DNA from: Neisseriaceae bacterium JH1-16
GTDB taxonomy: Bacteria; Pseudomonadota; Gammaproteobacteria; Burkholderiales; Chromobacteriaceae
Direction: 5' to 3'
DNA length: 64,000 bases
Assembly (NCBI GenBank): GCA_025989215.1
Contig: JAPDNP010000003.1
Span: 372,001 to 436,000 of the forward strand
Positions 18,347 through 28,221 of this stretch are shown here, piece after piece (position 1 is the first letter of the stretch; each line of letters starts with the position of its first letter). A program made the position numbers and the translations under genes. Under the pieces are notes generated by a model. That model saw nothing but the letters and a program-made list of their open reading frames with translations, ran no database searches and was not told where the DNA came from.

Positions 18347-19636
18347 ATGCTGGAAAAACTGTTTCTGCTGTCGGCGCACCGCACCACCGTGCGCACCGAA
18401 TGCCTGGCCGGGCTGACCACCTTCCTGACCATGTCCGCCATCCTGTTCGTCAACCCCGACATCCTTGCCGCCGCCGGCATCGATCGCGGCGGCGCCTTCG
18501 TCGCCACTTGTCTCGCCGCCGCGATCGGCAGCCTGCTGATGGGGCTGTTGGCCAACTACCCGATCGGCCAGGCGCCGGGCATGGGCATCAATGCCTTCTT
18601 CGCCTTCGGGCTGGTCAAGGGCATGGGGCTGTCCTGGGAGGTGGCGCTCGGCGCGGTATTCCTGTCCGGCGTGCTGTTTATCCTGGTCAGCGTGCTGAAA
18701 CTGCGCGAATGGTTCGTCAACGCGATTCCCGCCAATCTGAAGCACTCGATCGCCGCCGGCGTCGGGCTGTTCGTCGCACTGGTGGCGCTGCACCAGGCCG
18801 GCGTCGTCACCGGCAATCCGGACACGCTGGTGGCGATCGGCGACATCAAGACCCCGCAGGCGCTGCTGGCGATGGCCGGCTTCCTGTTGATGGTGGTGCT
18901 GGACAAGCGTGGCGTGCCCGGCGCGCTGCTGCTCGGCATCCTGGCGGTGACCGCCGCGTCGATTGCGCTCGGCCTGACCCCGTATCAAGGCCTGATGTCG
19001 GCCCCGCCGTCGCTAGCGCCGACGCTGTTCAAGGCCGATGTCGTCGGCGCGCTGGACGTTGCGGTGCTCGGCGTGGTGCTGTCGTTCTTCCTGATGAGCC
19101 TGTTCGAGACCTCGGGCACGCTGATCGCGATCGCCAGCCGCGGCGGCTTTCTCGACAAGGACGGCAAGCTGCCGAGACTGAAGCGCGCGCTGCTGGCCGA
19201 CTCCACCGCGATCAGCGCCGGCGCCCTGCTCGGCACCTCCAGCACCACCTCCTACATCGAGAGCACCACCGGCATTACCGCCGGCGGGCGCACCGGCCTG
19301 ACCGCGGTCGTGATCGCGCTGCTGTTCCTGGCCAGCCTGTTCTTCGCGCCGCTGGCGGCGATGATCCCGCCGCACGCCACCGCACCGGCGCTGCTGTTCG
19401 TGGCGATCCTGATGCTCAAGAGCCTGGCCGACCTCGACTGGAACGACATCAGCGAAACCGCACCGGCCGTCGCCTGCGTGGTGGTGATGGCCTTCACCTT
19501 CTCGATCTCGGACGGCATCGCCTTCGGCGCGATCAGCTACGTACTGGTGAAGCTATTGACCGGGCAGTACCGCACGCTGTCGCTGCCTATCGTCGTGGTG
19601 GCGGCGCTGTTCCTGACCCGGTACCTGTTCCTGTAG
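18347..19636 (+). CDS. NCS2 family purine permease (AzgA/GhxP-like)
   Basis: 429 aa, about 12 helices. FLTMSAILFVNP, QAPGMGINAFFAF and the TSSTTSYIESTTGI stretch are hallmarks of the COG2252 branch, which imports adenine, hypoxanthine or guanine with protons. Substrate choice cannot be read from sequence alone, but guanine deaminase (21057-22361) lies nearby. It stands alone with its own promoter and terminator. Confidence 0.88.
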   Translation: MLEKLFLLSAHRTTVRTECLAGLTTFLTMSAILFVNPDILAAAGIDRGGAFVATCLAAAIGSLLMGLLANYPIGQAPGMGINAFFAFGLVKGMGLSWEVALGAVFLSGVLFILVSVLKLREWFVNAIPANLKHSIAAGVGLFVALVALHQAGVVTGNPDTLVAIGDIKTPQALLAMAGFLLMVVLDKRGVPGALLLGILAVTAASIALGLTPYQGLMSAPPSLAPTLFKADVVGALDVAVLGVVLSFFLMSLFETSGTLIAIASRGGFLDKDGKLPRLKRALLADSTAISAGALLGTSSTTSYIESTTGITAGGRTGLTAVVIALLFLASLFFAPLAAMIPPHATAPALLFVAILMLKSLADLDWNDISETAPAVACVVVMAFTFSISDGIAFGAISYVLVKLLTGQYRTLSLPIVVVAALFLTRYLFL

Positions 19637-19670
19637 CGGGTTCGGTCAAGCCAGGTTGGCCGAAGCAATG

Positions 19671-19702
19671 AAAAACGGGCACGCCATGGCGTGCCCGTTT
19701 GT
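19671..19702. terminator. Bidirectional terminator between NCS2 permease and MFS transporter
   Basis: ACGGGCACGCCATGGCGTGCCCGT stem with an A run before and TTTG after, between convergent genes. A TTGGCCGAA word lies 7 nt to its left (19656-19664). Confidence 0.85.
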
Positions 19703-19717
19703 TTGGCTAGTGGATGA

Positions 19718-20971
19718 TCAGGGCTGGGCCAGATGGGCCTGCGCCGGTACCGCCGTCTCGCGCAGCCAGCCGAACAGCGGCAACGCCAAGAGCACCAACA
19801 AGGGCACCACGCCCAGCGCCAGATCCAGCTGGCCCAACCGGCCGACCAGTTCGCCCGGCAGCGCCATCATCACGCCGCCCAGCACGAACTGGCTGCCATT
19901 GACCAGCGCTGCCGCGGTCCCGGCACGCCGCGGGCCGACCAATTCGCAGCCGATGGTGAACGGCAACATCGACGCCCCCGCGACCAGGCCGAACAGGAAC
20001 AGCAGCAGGCCGAACTGCCAGCCGCTCCCCATCCCGCCCCACAGCAGTACCAGCAGTACCAGCAGCAGTAGCAGCTGGGCCAGCATACCGGCCAGCAGCG
20101 GTTTCTTGCGGCTGCCGACCGCATCCGACAGCCAGGCGAACGCCGGCGCACCGAACGCCAGCCCTAGCCAGCAGAACGCCGCCGCCAGATGCGCCGTCTC
20201 TTCGGCCAGGCCCTGTGCCGCCACCAGCTTGGGTGCCCACACCACGCCGAACGCCAGCATCGCGCCGAAGCTAACCGCGCCGATCGCCAGATTGCTGGCC
20301 ATGCCCGGCGTGCGCGCCACGCTGAACACATCGTCGAAGACCTGGTGCACGAAGGTCAACGGGTGCTTCGGCCAACCATGCTCACGCCCCCAGCCCGGCG
20401 GGTCGCGCAGCAACAACAGCATCACCCCCATCAATACCACCCCGCCCAGTGCGATGGTGTTGATCACGCTGGTCCACGGATAGGCCGCCAGCGAGCGCGA
20501 CAACACCACCTGCGACAGGAAGGCCGCCACCGAGGCGACGAACTGTACCCAGGCGAACATCACCCCGTAGCGTTGCGGCGGGAACCAGACCCCGCCGATG
20601 AAACCGGCGCCGATGAAACCGAATGCGGCTCCGAGGCCGAGCGGCAGCTGCGCCCACAGCAGTTCGGCCAACGATTCGGCCCCGGCCACCAGCGCCGCAC
20701 CGAGCGCGAGCAGCGCGCAGGCGATCGGCAGCACCCGACGGGCCCCGACGCGGTCGAGCAGCGAGCCTGACAGCAATTGGCTCAACGCAAAGCACCAGGT
20801 GTAGGCGGTACCGACCAGGCCGATCTCGGCGAGGCCCATACCCAGGCTGCCGGCGATCTTGCCATTGGTAACCGCGTAGCCGGTCTGGAAGCCGAACACC
20901 AACACCACGAAGGCGACGCCGATGGTCCAGTTGAGCCAGGCTTGGCGCGGAGAAACAGGAGGGGTGGGCAT
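19718..20971 (-). CDS. MFS transporter linked to guanine deaminase
   Basis: 417 aa, twelve helices in two halves. Motif A-like LLDRVGARR follows helix 2; FGFQTGYAVTNGKIAG in helix 1 is shared with the broken copy at 23357-24020. Start MPTPPVSP at 20971 has GGAG 8 nt upstream. It lies 85 nt after guaD in the same direction, so a role in purine or related uptake is plausible but unproven. Confidence 0.82.
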   Translation of the reverse strand: MPTPPVSPRQAWLNWTIGVAFVVLVFGFQTGYAVTNGKIAGSLGMGLAEIGLVGTAYTWCFALSQLLSGSLLDRVGARRVLPIACALLALGAALVAGAESLAELLWAQLPLGLGAAFGFIGAGFIGGVWFPPQRYGVMFAWVQFVASVAAFLSQVVLSRSLAAYPWTSVINTIALGGVVLMGVMLLLLRDPPGWGREHGWPKHPLTFVHQVFDDVFSVARTPGMASNLAIGAVSFGAMLAFGVVWAPKLVAAQGLAEETAHLAAAFCWLGLAFGAPAFAWLSDAVGSRKKPLLAGMLAQLLLLLVLLVLLWGGMGSGWQFGLLLFLFGLVAGASMLPFTIGCELVGPRRAGTAAALVNGSQFVLGGVMMALPGELVGRLGQLDLALGVVPLLVLLALPLFGWLRETAVPAQAHLAQP

Positions 20972-21056
20972 GGGACGGCTCCCCGTTCGGTGCAAGCCGC
21001 CCGGCCCGACAGCAAACCGCCCCGTCGAAACGGGGCGGGAATCACACCATCACAAC

Positions 21057-22361
21057 TCAGTCGCGACCGTACACCTTGTTGCCGGCGACGTAGGTGGCGG
21101 CGATCGCGCGGTCGTCACCCATGGTCATCTGGATGAACAGCGCTTCGTCCAGGTCTTTGCAGTACTTCATCCGGTAGTCGATGATCGGCGTCGAGTGCAG
21201 GTCGATCACCGCCAGGTCGGCCTCGAAGCCCGGAGCGATGGTGCCGATCTTATCGGCCAGGCCCAGCGCCTCGGCGGTGCCGCGGCTGGCGAGGTAGAAG
21301 GCGTGCCCTGCCGACAGCGGGTTGCCGTTCAGCTGCGCCGCCTTGTACGCCTCGTTCAGCGTCTGCAGCATCGAGAAGCTGGTGCCGGCGCCCAGATCGG
21401 TAGCCAGACCGACGCGGATCGGACGGCTCGGGTCCTTGGCCTTCTTGACGTTGAATGCGCCGGAGCCGAGGAAGAAGTTGGAGGTCGGGCAGTGCGCCAC
21501 GGCCGACTTGGTGTCGGCGAAGATTTCCAGCTCTTCGTCGGTCAGATGGATGCCGTGGCCGTAGATGGCGCGTTCGCGCATCAGGCCGTACTTGTGGTAC
21601 ACGCCGGTGTAGCTGCCGCACTCCGGGTACAGCGACTTCACCCACTCGACCTCGCTGACGTTTTCCGACACGTGCGACTGGATCAGCGCGGTCGGGAAGT
21701 CGTGGGCCAGCTGGCCGACCATCTCGAGCTGCTCCGGCGTCGAGGTCGGCGCGAAACGCGGGGTGATCACGTATTCGTTACGGCCGTTGCCGTGCCATTT
21801 CTTGGCCAGTGCGGCCGATTCGTCGTAGGCGCGCTGCGGGGTGTCGAGCAGCGCTTCCGGTGCGAAGCGGTCCATGCAGATCTTGCCGGCCTGCACGCGC
21901 ATATTGTAGCGGCTGGCCACTTCGAAGAACGCGTCGACCGATTGCGGGTAAACGGTACAGTAGACGGTGGCGCTGGTGACGCCGTTCTTCAGCTGTTCGC
22001 GCAGGAACACCTCGGCCACTTCGGTGGCGTGTTCCTTCTGGGCGAACTGCTGTTCGGCGATGAAGGTGTAGTTGTTCAGCCAGTCGAGCAGCTGCTCGCC
22101 GTAGGCGCCGATGATCTGGGTTTGCGGGTAGTGCACGTGGCTGTCGATGAAGCCCGGCACGATGATGCTGTTCTTGTACTCGGTGACGCTGACGCCGGCC
22201 GGCAGCGTGCCGATCAGGTCACTCGCCTTGCCCACTGCGGTGATCTTGCTGTCTTCCATCACGATCAACGCATCGGACTCGTAGACCATACAGTCTTTCA
22301 AGTCACGCAGGAACGGATCATCCTTGAAGGTCAGCATTGCGCCGCGAATCGCAGTTTGCAT
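21057..22361 (-). CDS. guaD: Guanine deaminase
   Basis: 434 aa amidohydrolase. Zinc ligands lie in PGFIDSHVHYPQT, QSHVSEN, and GHGIHL, with HCPTSNFFLGSGAF and GLATDLGAGTSFSM typical of GuaD. It converts guanine to xanthine, which Xpt could then salvage. AGGAGT stands 5-6 nt before the ATG. It diverges from a MarR-type regulator across a 322-nt gap. Confidence 0.93.
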   Translation of the reverse strand: MQTAIRGAMLTFKDDPFLRDLKDCMVYESDALIVMEDSKITAVGKASDLIGTLPAGVSVTEYKNSIIVPGFIDSHVHYPQTQIIGAYGEQLLDWLNNYTFIAEQQFAQKEHATEVAEVFLREQLKNGVTSATVYCTVYPQSVDAFFEVASRYNMRVQAGKICMDRFAPEALLDTPQRAYDESAALAKKWHGNGRNEYVITPRFAPTSTPEQLEMVGQLAHDFPTALIQSHVSENVSEVEWVKSLYPECGSYTGVYHKYGLMRERAIYGHGIHLTDEELEIFADTKSAVAHCPTSNFFLGSGAFNVKKAKDPSRPIRVGLATDLGAGTSFSMLQTLNEAYKAAQLNGNPLSAGHAFYLASRGTAEALGLADKIGTIAPGFEADLAVIDLHSTPIIDYRMKYCKDLDEALFIQMTMGDDRAIAATYVAGNKVYGRD

Positions 22362-22683
22362 TTGGTACTCCTTTGTTACGTCTTGATTTGGTTGGCGGTT
22401 GCCCTACTGCCGTCTGTCGGATGCCGCCGCTATGGGCCGATCTGGTCGGGGCCGGCTATCTCATTGGCGGCCCAGCGTTTTTTCCGCTCCGGACGTGAGC
22501 GTCCTCGGTGACAGTAGTCTCCACCCAAAGGATGCCACGAGTCTTTATTTAATATCAAAATTCTTTAACAAAAGCCTTACCTCATCAAGTATCTTGATAG
22601 CAAATAATTTATCTGTTGCTAAAGTGTTACGATGTGCTTCTAATAGCGCTTTCCCACCCAAAGCCGCTTACCAGTCAACAGCC
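22362..22683. promoter_or_regulatory. Divergent regulatory region between guaD and marR
   Basis: 322 nt. The part at about 22540-22640 is strongly AT-rich and contains the 15-bp perfect palindrome ATCAAGTATCTTGAT (22584-22598), a size typical of MarR operators. The part nearer guaD (22380-22500) is GC-rich and shows nothing recognisable. Confidence 0.55.
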
Positions 22684-23181
22684 ATGCCGAATAGAACAGA
22701 TGGCGTCGACCACATCGTCACCCGTTGGCGTGAGGTCCGCCCGGATCTAGATCCCTCCAGCACCGAAGTCATCGGACGCATTGTCCGCCTCGAGTATTTC
22801 ATTACCCGCCGCGTGCTCACCGACCTGGCCCGCCACCAGCTGAACGTCGGCGAATTCGACGTGATCGCCGCGTTGCGTCGCGCCGGCGAACCGTACGAAC
22901 TGTCACCGAACCAGCTGCAGGGCATGGTGCTGATCTCGTCCGGCGGCCTGACCAACCGGATCAACCGCCTCGAAGCGGCCGGCCTGGTCACGCGCCACCC
23001 CGACCCGAACGACCGCCGCGGCGTGATCGTGCGCCTGACCGAGCGCGGCCTGACCGTGGCCGACGATGCCTCCGAGCATCACCTGGCCGCCGAAGCCGAG
23101 CTGCTCGCCCCGCTGAATGCCGAAGAACGCGTCCAGTTGGCGGCGCTGCTGCGCAAACTGCTGATCAGCCACGAAGGCTGA
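22684..23181 (+). CDS. MarR family regulator, guanine deaminase locus
   Basis: 165 aa winged-helix protein. DNA-binding helices and wing lie around NQLQGMVLISSGGLTNRINRL and RHPDPNDRRGVIVRLTERG. It likely represses the divergent guaD-MFS unit and itself through the AT-rich gap; ligand unknown, a purine is a guess. It is about half identical to the regulator at 24226-24765, by eye. No clear ribosome site. Confidence 0.85.
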   Translation: MPNRTDGVDHIVTRWREVRPDLDPSSTEVIGRIVRLEYFITRRVLTDLARHQLNVGEFDVIAALRRAGEPYELSPNQLQGMVLISSGGLTNRINRLEAAGLVTRHPDPNDRRGVIVRLTERGLTVADDASEHHLAAEAELLAPLNAEERVQLAALLRKLLISHEG

Positions 23182-23356
23182 ACGACGACCTGAAAGCCGG
23201 GTCGGCCTAGCCGGGCGACCCGGCTTTGTCGTGCCCGGCGTACGGCAGGAACATAGGGAAATGAAAAAGGCTGCCGTCGCCCGGAGCAGGCGCGGCAGCA
23301 AGGGGATGGGCCGTGGAGATCGACCCAGGGGAAAGTGCCGGCTGGCGCCGGCATGC

Positions 23357-24020
23357 TCAACTTAGTCGGCGCACGGCAATCAGCATCACTTGCGGGTTCT
23401 TCACCACTTCCATTATCGAACCGGTCACGTCGCCGACGAACTTGCCAGCGGTCAGGCCAGTGGTGTCCGGCTCAACCGGGTTGCACAGGAACAGCAGGGA
23501 AGCGCCGAACAGCAGCACACCGAAACAGCCGAAGCCGAGCATCAATTCACGCCAGCTCATCACCGACAGCGCGGCCACCAGTTGCACCAGGCCGAACATC
23601 ACGCCGAACTTGGCCATGCCAAACCAGACGCCGCCGAGGTAGCTGGCGCCGGCGAAGCCGGCACAAGCGCCCAGCGCCAGCACCACCTGCGACAGCGGCA
23701 GCATGCCGAAGCTCTCGGCAGTAGCGAACAGGAACACGCCGATCGCCATCAGGTGGCGATCGAGGGCAGCAGCACCTTGCGCGAGCCGAGACGGTCCGGC
23801 AGCGCACCGGAGAACAGTTGGGCAATGACGAACACCCAACTGTACACCGCGGCGATCATGCCGATCTGCTCGATGCTCAGGCCGATGTCGCTGGACACGC
23901 GTGAATTGAGGATGGCGTAACCGGTCTGGACGTTGAACAGCCCACCACGGCCAGCGTCCACACCAACCAGGCGCGGCCGCCACCTAAGGCGGGAGTTTTG
24001 GGGGCAGTAATACTCGTCAT
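23357..24020 (-). pseudogene. Decayed MFS transporter, paralogue of the guaD-linked one
   Basis: Coding remnants lie in three frames: MTSITAPKTPALGGGRAWLV from 24020, then VQTGYAILNSRVSSDIGLSI with a motif like LPDRLGSRK to about 23760, then a third frame from GVFLFATAESFGMLPLSQVV to VKNPQVMLIAVRRLS. Frame changes fall near 23940 and 23760. Only about 220 of the expected 420 residues remain: the last six helices are gone. It resembles the transporter at 19718-20971 throughout. Confidence 0.82.
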
Positions 24021-24225
24021 AGTGTTTTCCGTCTTCCTTCGTGCACCCACGAGACGGCGTGGGCAGGGCAGCAGATTGCTGAGATAACACCCCGATTGTG
24101 GACGTATCCTCCAAACGGCTATTTGTTTAAAATCAAATTTCTTTTTTTTAAGATATTTATATTGAAGACAAATCGCCGTCGGATGGCAGGCACCCTGCCC
24201 CGCACGGCCGCGGTGGAGAGACAGA

Positions 24226-24765
24226 ATGACAATGAACGCAATAGACATGCCCCCGGATGGGGCACGCGATATGGTCGACACGCTCGTTGCGCAATGGCGG
24301 CGCGAGCGCCCTGGCCTGGACTGCTCGAGCACCGAGGCGATCGGTCGGCTGGTGCGGCTCGAGTACTTCATGAGCCGCCAGCTGCTGGAACAACTGGAAA
24401 AATTCGGGCTATCGGTCAGCGAATTCGGCCTGATCGCGGCGCTGCGCCGTGGCGGCCCGCCGTTCCGCCAGACCCCACAACAGTTGCGCAGCCAGGTGCT
24501 GATCACCAACGGCGGACTGTCCAACCGCATCACCCGGCTGGAGGCGATCCGGCTGGTCAAGCGCCGCCCCGATCCGGACGACCGGCGCGGCGTGCATATC
24601 GAGCTGACCGAGCGCGGCCGCGAGGTGGTCGACCTGGCCGCCGAGCGCCACCTGGCCACTGAGGCCGAACTGCTGGCCCCACTCAGCGCGGATGAGCGCC
24701 GGCAGTTGGCCGAACTGCTGCGCCAACTGCTGCTGCCGCACGAACCGGCGCTGGCAGGACGTTGA
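24226..24765 (+). CDS. MarR family regulator, paralogue next to the MFS pseudogene
   Basis: 179 aa, winged helix with LRSQVLITNGGLSNRITRLE and RRPDPDDRRGVHIELTERG. It resembles the regulator at 22684-23181 along its whole length. GGAG 8 nt before the ATG supports the start. It diverges from the MFS pseudogene across an AT-rich gap with TTTAAAATCAAATTTC-like sequence, as its paralogue does. The gene is intact although its presumed target is broken; it may also act on the next gene, an outer-membrane protein. Confidence 0.84.
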   Translation: MTMNAIDMPPDGARDMVDTLVAQWRRERPGLDCSSTEAIGRLVRLEYFMSRQLLEQLEKFGLSVSEFGLIAALRRGGPPFRQTPQQLRSQVLITNGGLSNRITRLEAIRLVKRRPDPDDRRGVHIELTERGREVVDLAAERHLATEAELLAPLSADERRQLAELLRQLLLPHEPALAGR

Positions 24766-24802
24766 ACGCGGCGCTTTGCAAGCCGGCAGAAGTACATTAA
24801 AA

Positions 24803-24830
24803 ATAATTCTGAAAGAGTCATCAGAATTAT
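24803..24830 (+). promoter_or_regulatory. Inverted repeat directly upstream of the outer-membrane protein gene
   Basis: ATAATTCTGA and TCAGAATTAT are perfect 10-bp inverted copies with an 8-nt loop, ending 7 nt before the ATG at 24838. As RNA it would form a hairpin over the translation start region; as DNA it could be an operator for the neighbouring MarR regulator. Confidence 0.5.
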
Positions 24831-24837
24831 CTTAACA

Positions 24838-25818
24838 ATGACAAAAAAATACAGCCTCGCCGCAGGCCGCCTGCTCGCCGCGGCACTGCTCGGCGCCATC
24901 CCCTTCGCCCATGCCGACGAATTCACCGTCTCGGCCGGCGCGATGAACAGCACCAATCCGGAAGGACATTCCTACGCCTGGATGCTGACCTACCAGACCC
25001 CGTTGAGCGAACACGTCGACGCCAGTTTCACCTGGAGCAACGAGGGCCACGTCCCCGACCATCACCGCGACGGCTACAGCGCCCAATTGTGGCTGCGCTC
25101 GTCGCCCGTCTGGGACAAGCTAGTGCTGTCGGCCGGTATTGGCCCCTACCAGTACTTCGACACCACCAAGGCCGCCAATGGCTCCGTCTACAGCGACGAC
25201 CATGGCTGGGCGATGCTATACAGCGCCGCCGCCACCTACTACACCGACAGCAACTGGCTGTACCAACTGCGCCTGAACCGGATCCAGGGCGGCGGCGGCA
25301 TCACCACCAATTCAATACAGCTCGGCCTCGGCTATACGCTGACGCCGGACGGGCGCTCCAGCGGCAGCTGGCAGAGCGGCAAGAGCAATAACGAAGTGAC
25401 GTTGCTGGCTGGACAGACCATCGTCAACAGCTTCAATTCGGAAACCGGCATCGCCAAGAGCGCCGAGTATCGCTACTCGCTGAACCCGGTGGTCAAACTG
25501 TCCGGAGCGTGGATCAGCGAGGGCGACACCCGACTGACCCGCCGCAACGGCGCAGCGCTGGAAGGCTGGCTGGAACCGGAGTTCTACGACAAGAAACTCA
25601 CCATCGGCGTTGGCGGCGGCGTCTACGGGGCAATCGATCACTACCAAGCCAATCAAGCCAGCGGCAGTAGCGGGCGCGAGGTATCCGGCATCGTCACGCT
25701 GACCGCCAGTTACCAGCTGGCCGAACATCTGCGCGCCCGGATCAACTGGCACCGCATCGTTACCGACTATAGTCGTGACAGCGACATCATCCTGCTCGGC
25801 CTGGGTTACCAGTTCTAA
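24838..25818 (+). CDS. Outer-membrane beta-barrel protein
   Basis: 326 aa. Signal peptide ending AHA-DEF (about residue 27), then alternating amphipathic strands rich in Tyr, Trp and Gly, and a C-terminal Phe (LLGLGYQF), the usual signal for Bam-mediated insertion. No specific family recognised. No Shine-Dalgarno is visible; a hairpin lies in its place. It follows the second MarR gene by 72 nt. Confidence 0.78.
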   Translation: MTKKYSLAAGRLLAAALLGAIPFAHADEFTVSAGAMNSTNPEGHSYAWMLTYQTPLSEHVDASFTWSNEGHVPDHHRDGYSAQLWLRSSPVWDKLVLSAGIGPYQYFDTTKAANGSVYSDDHGWAMLYSAAATYYTDSNWLYQLRLNRIQGGGGITTNSIQLGLGYTLTPDGRSSGSWQSGKSNNEVTLLAGQTIVNSFNSETGIAKSAEYRYSLNPVVKLSGAWISEGDTRLTRRNGAALEGWLEPEFYDKKLTIGVGGGVYGAIDHYQANQASGSSGREVSGIVTLTASYQLAEHLRARINWHRIVTDYSRDSDIILLGLGYQF

Positions 25819-25832
25819 GCCGTTCGCCCAAA

Positions 25833-25862
25833 CAAAACACCCCGCCGAAGCGGGGTGTTTTG
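25833..25862. terminator. Bidirectional terminator
   Basis: CAAAACACCCCGC/GCGGGGTGTTTTG stem between the outer-membrane protein gene and the convergent transglycosylase gene, with its own A and T runs. Confidence 0.88.
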
Positions 25863-25894
25863 CATGGAACGATCAGCAAGGTTGGCCGAACGGC

Positions 25895-26512
25895 CTAGTC
25901 CATCGCGACGGTCGTCGTCGGCATCCACTGCCAGCCGCTGCGTAGGGTGCCGAGCACCGCGTCCGGGTACTGCGGCTGGCCGAGGCTGCCGTTGTAGCGA
26001 CCGAGCGCGCGGTACAGATTGCCGCGCTCGATATCGAGATAGTGACGCAGGATCGCGCAGCCATAGCGCAGATTGGTCGACAGGTCGAACAGGTCGTGAT
26101 CGGGCGCACCGATGCTGCGCTGCCAGAACGGCATCACCTGCATCAGCCCGCGCGCACCGACCGGCGAAATCGCGTACTTGCGAAAACCGCTCTCCACCTG
26201 AATCAGCGCCAGCACCAGCTGCGGGTCGAGGCCGGCGCGGCTGGCCTCGTACTGCACCGCGGTGAGCAAGCGCTCGCGCACCCAGGCGTCCGGCACGCGC
26301 TTCTGCAGCCGCCGCGACATCTCGGCCAACCACGCCGCGCCGTCCTGCGGCCGGGCGAACACCAGCCGCGGCGCGTTGACGTCGCTGACCGAGCGGTGCA
26401 TCGCCGACGCCACCGTCGCCGACAGCGCCTCCTCGCGCTGTGCGCCGGCCCAGGCGGACAGCGGCAGGCACAGCGCGAGCAGCGCGGCCGTCCGCGCCGC
26501 CAGCTGTCGCAT
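25895..26512 (-). CDS. Lytic murein transglycosylase, SLT domain
   Basis: 205 aa. Signal peptide (about 1-22), then an SLT domain with the catalytic Glu in ALIQVESGFRKYAISPVGA, followed by RGLMQVMPFW and the NLRYGCAILRHYL and RYNGS motifs. It cleaves glycan strands to 1,6-anhydro-muropeptides in the periplasm, which AmpD (30714-31712) could process after import. The ATG overlaps the proS stop by one base (TAATG). Confidence 0.9.
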   Translation of the reverse strand: MRQLAARTAALLALCLPLSAWAGAQREEALSATVASAMHRSVSDVNAPRLVFARPQDGAAWLAEMSRRLQKRVPDAWVRERLLTAVQYEASRAGLDPQLVLALIQVESGFRKYAISPVGARGLMQVMPFWQRSIGAPDHDLFDLSTNLRYGCAILRHYLDIERGNLYRALGRYNGSLGQPQYPDAVLGTLRSGWQWMPTTTVAMD

Positions 26513-28221
26513 TACTTGCCCAGGCGCTGCAGCAGCTCGGCGGCGATCGCGTCGACCGCGATGGCGGTGGCGGCGCTGTCGCGACGGTGCTGGTACTCGA
26601 CCTTGCCGTCCTTCAGGCCGCGGTCGCCGATGGTGACGCGGTGCGGCACGCCGATCAGCTCCCAGTCGGCGAACATCGCGCCCGGGCGCTCGCCGCGGTC
26701 GTCGAGGATCACGTCGACGCCGGCGGCGACCAGCTCACCGTACAACGCGTCGGCGGCGGCCTTCACGCCCTCGTTGCGGTCGTAGCCGACCGGGCACAGC
26801 ACCACCGCGAACGGCGCGATGCTGTCCGGCCAGATGATGCCGCGTTCGTCGTTGTTCTGCTCGATCGCGGCGCCGAGGATACGGGTCACGCCGATACCGT
26901 AGCAGCCCATCTCGAAGAAGCGCGGCTTACCGTCCTCGTCGAGGAAGGTCGCGTCCATCGCTTCGGAATACTTGGTGCCCAGGTAGAACACGTGGCCGAC
27001 CTCGATGCCGCGCTGGATCGCCAGCACGCCCTTGCCGTCCGGCGAGGCGTCGCCGACCAGCACGTTGCGGATGTCGGCCACTTCCGGCTCGGCGCAGTCG
27101 CGGCCGAAGTTGGCACCGGTGTAGTGCTGGTCGTCCTCGTTGGCGCCGATCACGAAGTCGGCCATCAGTGCCACGGTGCGATCGGCGATGATCCGGCCCT
27201 TGAAGCCGACCGGGCCGAGCGAGCCCGGCTGCGCGCCGAAGGCGGAGCGGATGCTGGTGGGGCTGGCGAAGGTCAACGGCTTCTTGATGCCGGCCAGCTT
27301 CTCGGCCTTGATCTCGTTCAGTTCGTGGTCGCCGCGCACCAGCATCAGCACCGCCTCGTCCTGCTCGCCCTCGACCACCACGGCTTTGACGGTCTGTTTG
27401 ATGTCGACCTTGAGGAAGTCGACCAGCTCGGCGATGGTCTTGACGTTCGGGGTGTGCAGCTTGGCAAGCTGGGCGCTCGCCGCCGGGCGCTCGCCGGCCG
27501 GGGCCAGCGCTTCGGCCAACTCGATGTTGGCGGCGTAGTCGGAATCCGGGCAGTAGACGATCGCGTCCTCGCCGGTGTCGGCGATCACCTGGAATTCGTG
27601 CGAGCGGTCGCCGCCGATCGCGCCGGTGTCGGCGGCCACCGCGCGGTAGGTCAGGCCCAGGCGGTCGAAGATCTGGCTGTAGGCCGCGTACATGGTGTCG
27701 TAGCTACGGCCTGCCGCTTCGGCGTCACGGTCGAAGGAGTAGGCGTCCTTCATGGTGAACTCGCGGCCGCGCATCACGCCGAAGCGCGGGCGGCGCTCGT
27801 CGCGGAACTTGGTCTGGATCTGGTAGAAGTTCTTCGGCAGCGCGCGGTAACTCTTCAGCTCGCTGCGCACGATGTCGGTGACCACTTCCTCGGACGTCGG
27901 CTGGATCACGAAGTCGCGCTCGTGACGGTCCTTGAAGCGCAGCAGCTCTTCGCCCATCTTGTCCCAGCGGCCGGTTTCCTGCCACAGGCCGGCCGGCTGC
28001 ACCACCGGCATCGACAATTCGATCGCGCCGGCGCGGTTCATTTCTTCGCGGACGATGTTCTCCACCTTGCGCAGCGACTTCAGGCCCATCGGCATCCAGG
28101 TGTAGACGCCGGCGGCGACCTTGCGGATGAAACCGGCGCGCAGCATCAGTTTCTGGCTGATGATGTCAGCGTCGGCGGGAGCTTCTTTCAGGGTGGAGAT
28201 GAAAAACTGCGAGGCGCGCAT
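26512..28221 (-). CDS. proS: Prolyl-tRNA synthetase, bacterial type
   Basis: 569 aa, the bacterial form with the insertion (editing) domain between class II motifs 2 and 3. [20 protein letters not shown] at the N-terminus, [20 protein letters not shown] (motif 2) and [17 protein letters not shown] (motif 3) are clear. It charges tRNA-Pro. It is transcribed with the transglycosylase gene. Confidence 0.97.
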   Translation of the reverse strand: MRASQFFISTLKEAPADADIISQKLMLRAGFIRKVAAGVYTWMPMGLKSLRKVENIVREEMNRAGAIELSMPVVQPAGLWQETGRWDKMGEELLRFKDRHERDFVIQPTSEEVVTDIVRSELKSYRALPKNFYQIQTKFRDERRPRFGVMRGREFTMKDAYSFDRDAEAAGRSYDTMYAAYSQIFDRLGLTYRAVAADTGAIGGDRSHEFQVIADTGEDAIVYCPDSDYAANIELAEALAPAGERPAASAQLAKLHTPNVKTIAELVDFLKVDIKQTVKAVVVEGEQDEAVLMLVRGDHELNEIKAEKLAGIKKPLTFASPTSIRSAFGAQPGSLGPVGFKGRIIADRTVALMADFVIGANEDDQHYTGANFGRDCAEPEVADIRNVLVGDASPDGKGVLAIQRGIEVGHVFYLGTKYSEAMDATFLDEDGKPRFFEMGCYGIGVTRILGAAIEQNNDERGIIWPDSIAPFAVVLCPVGYDRNEGVKAAADALYGELVAAGVDVILDDRGERPGAMFADWELIGVPHRVTIGDRGLKDGKVEYQHRRDSAATAIAVDAIAAELLQRLGK

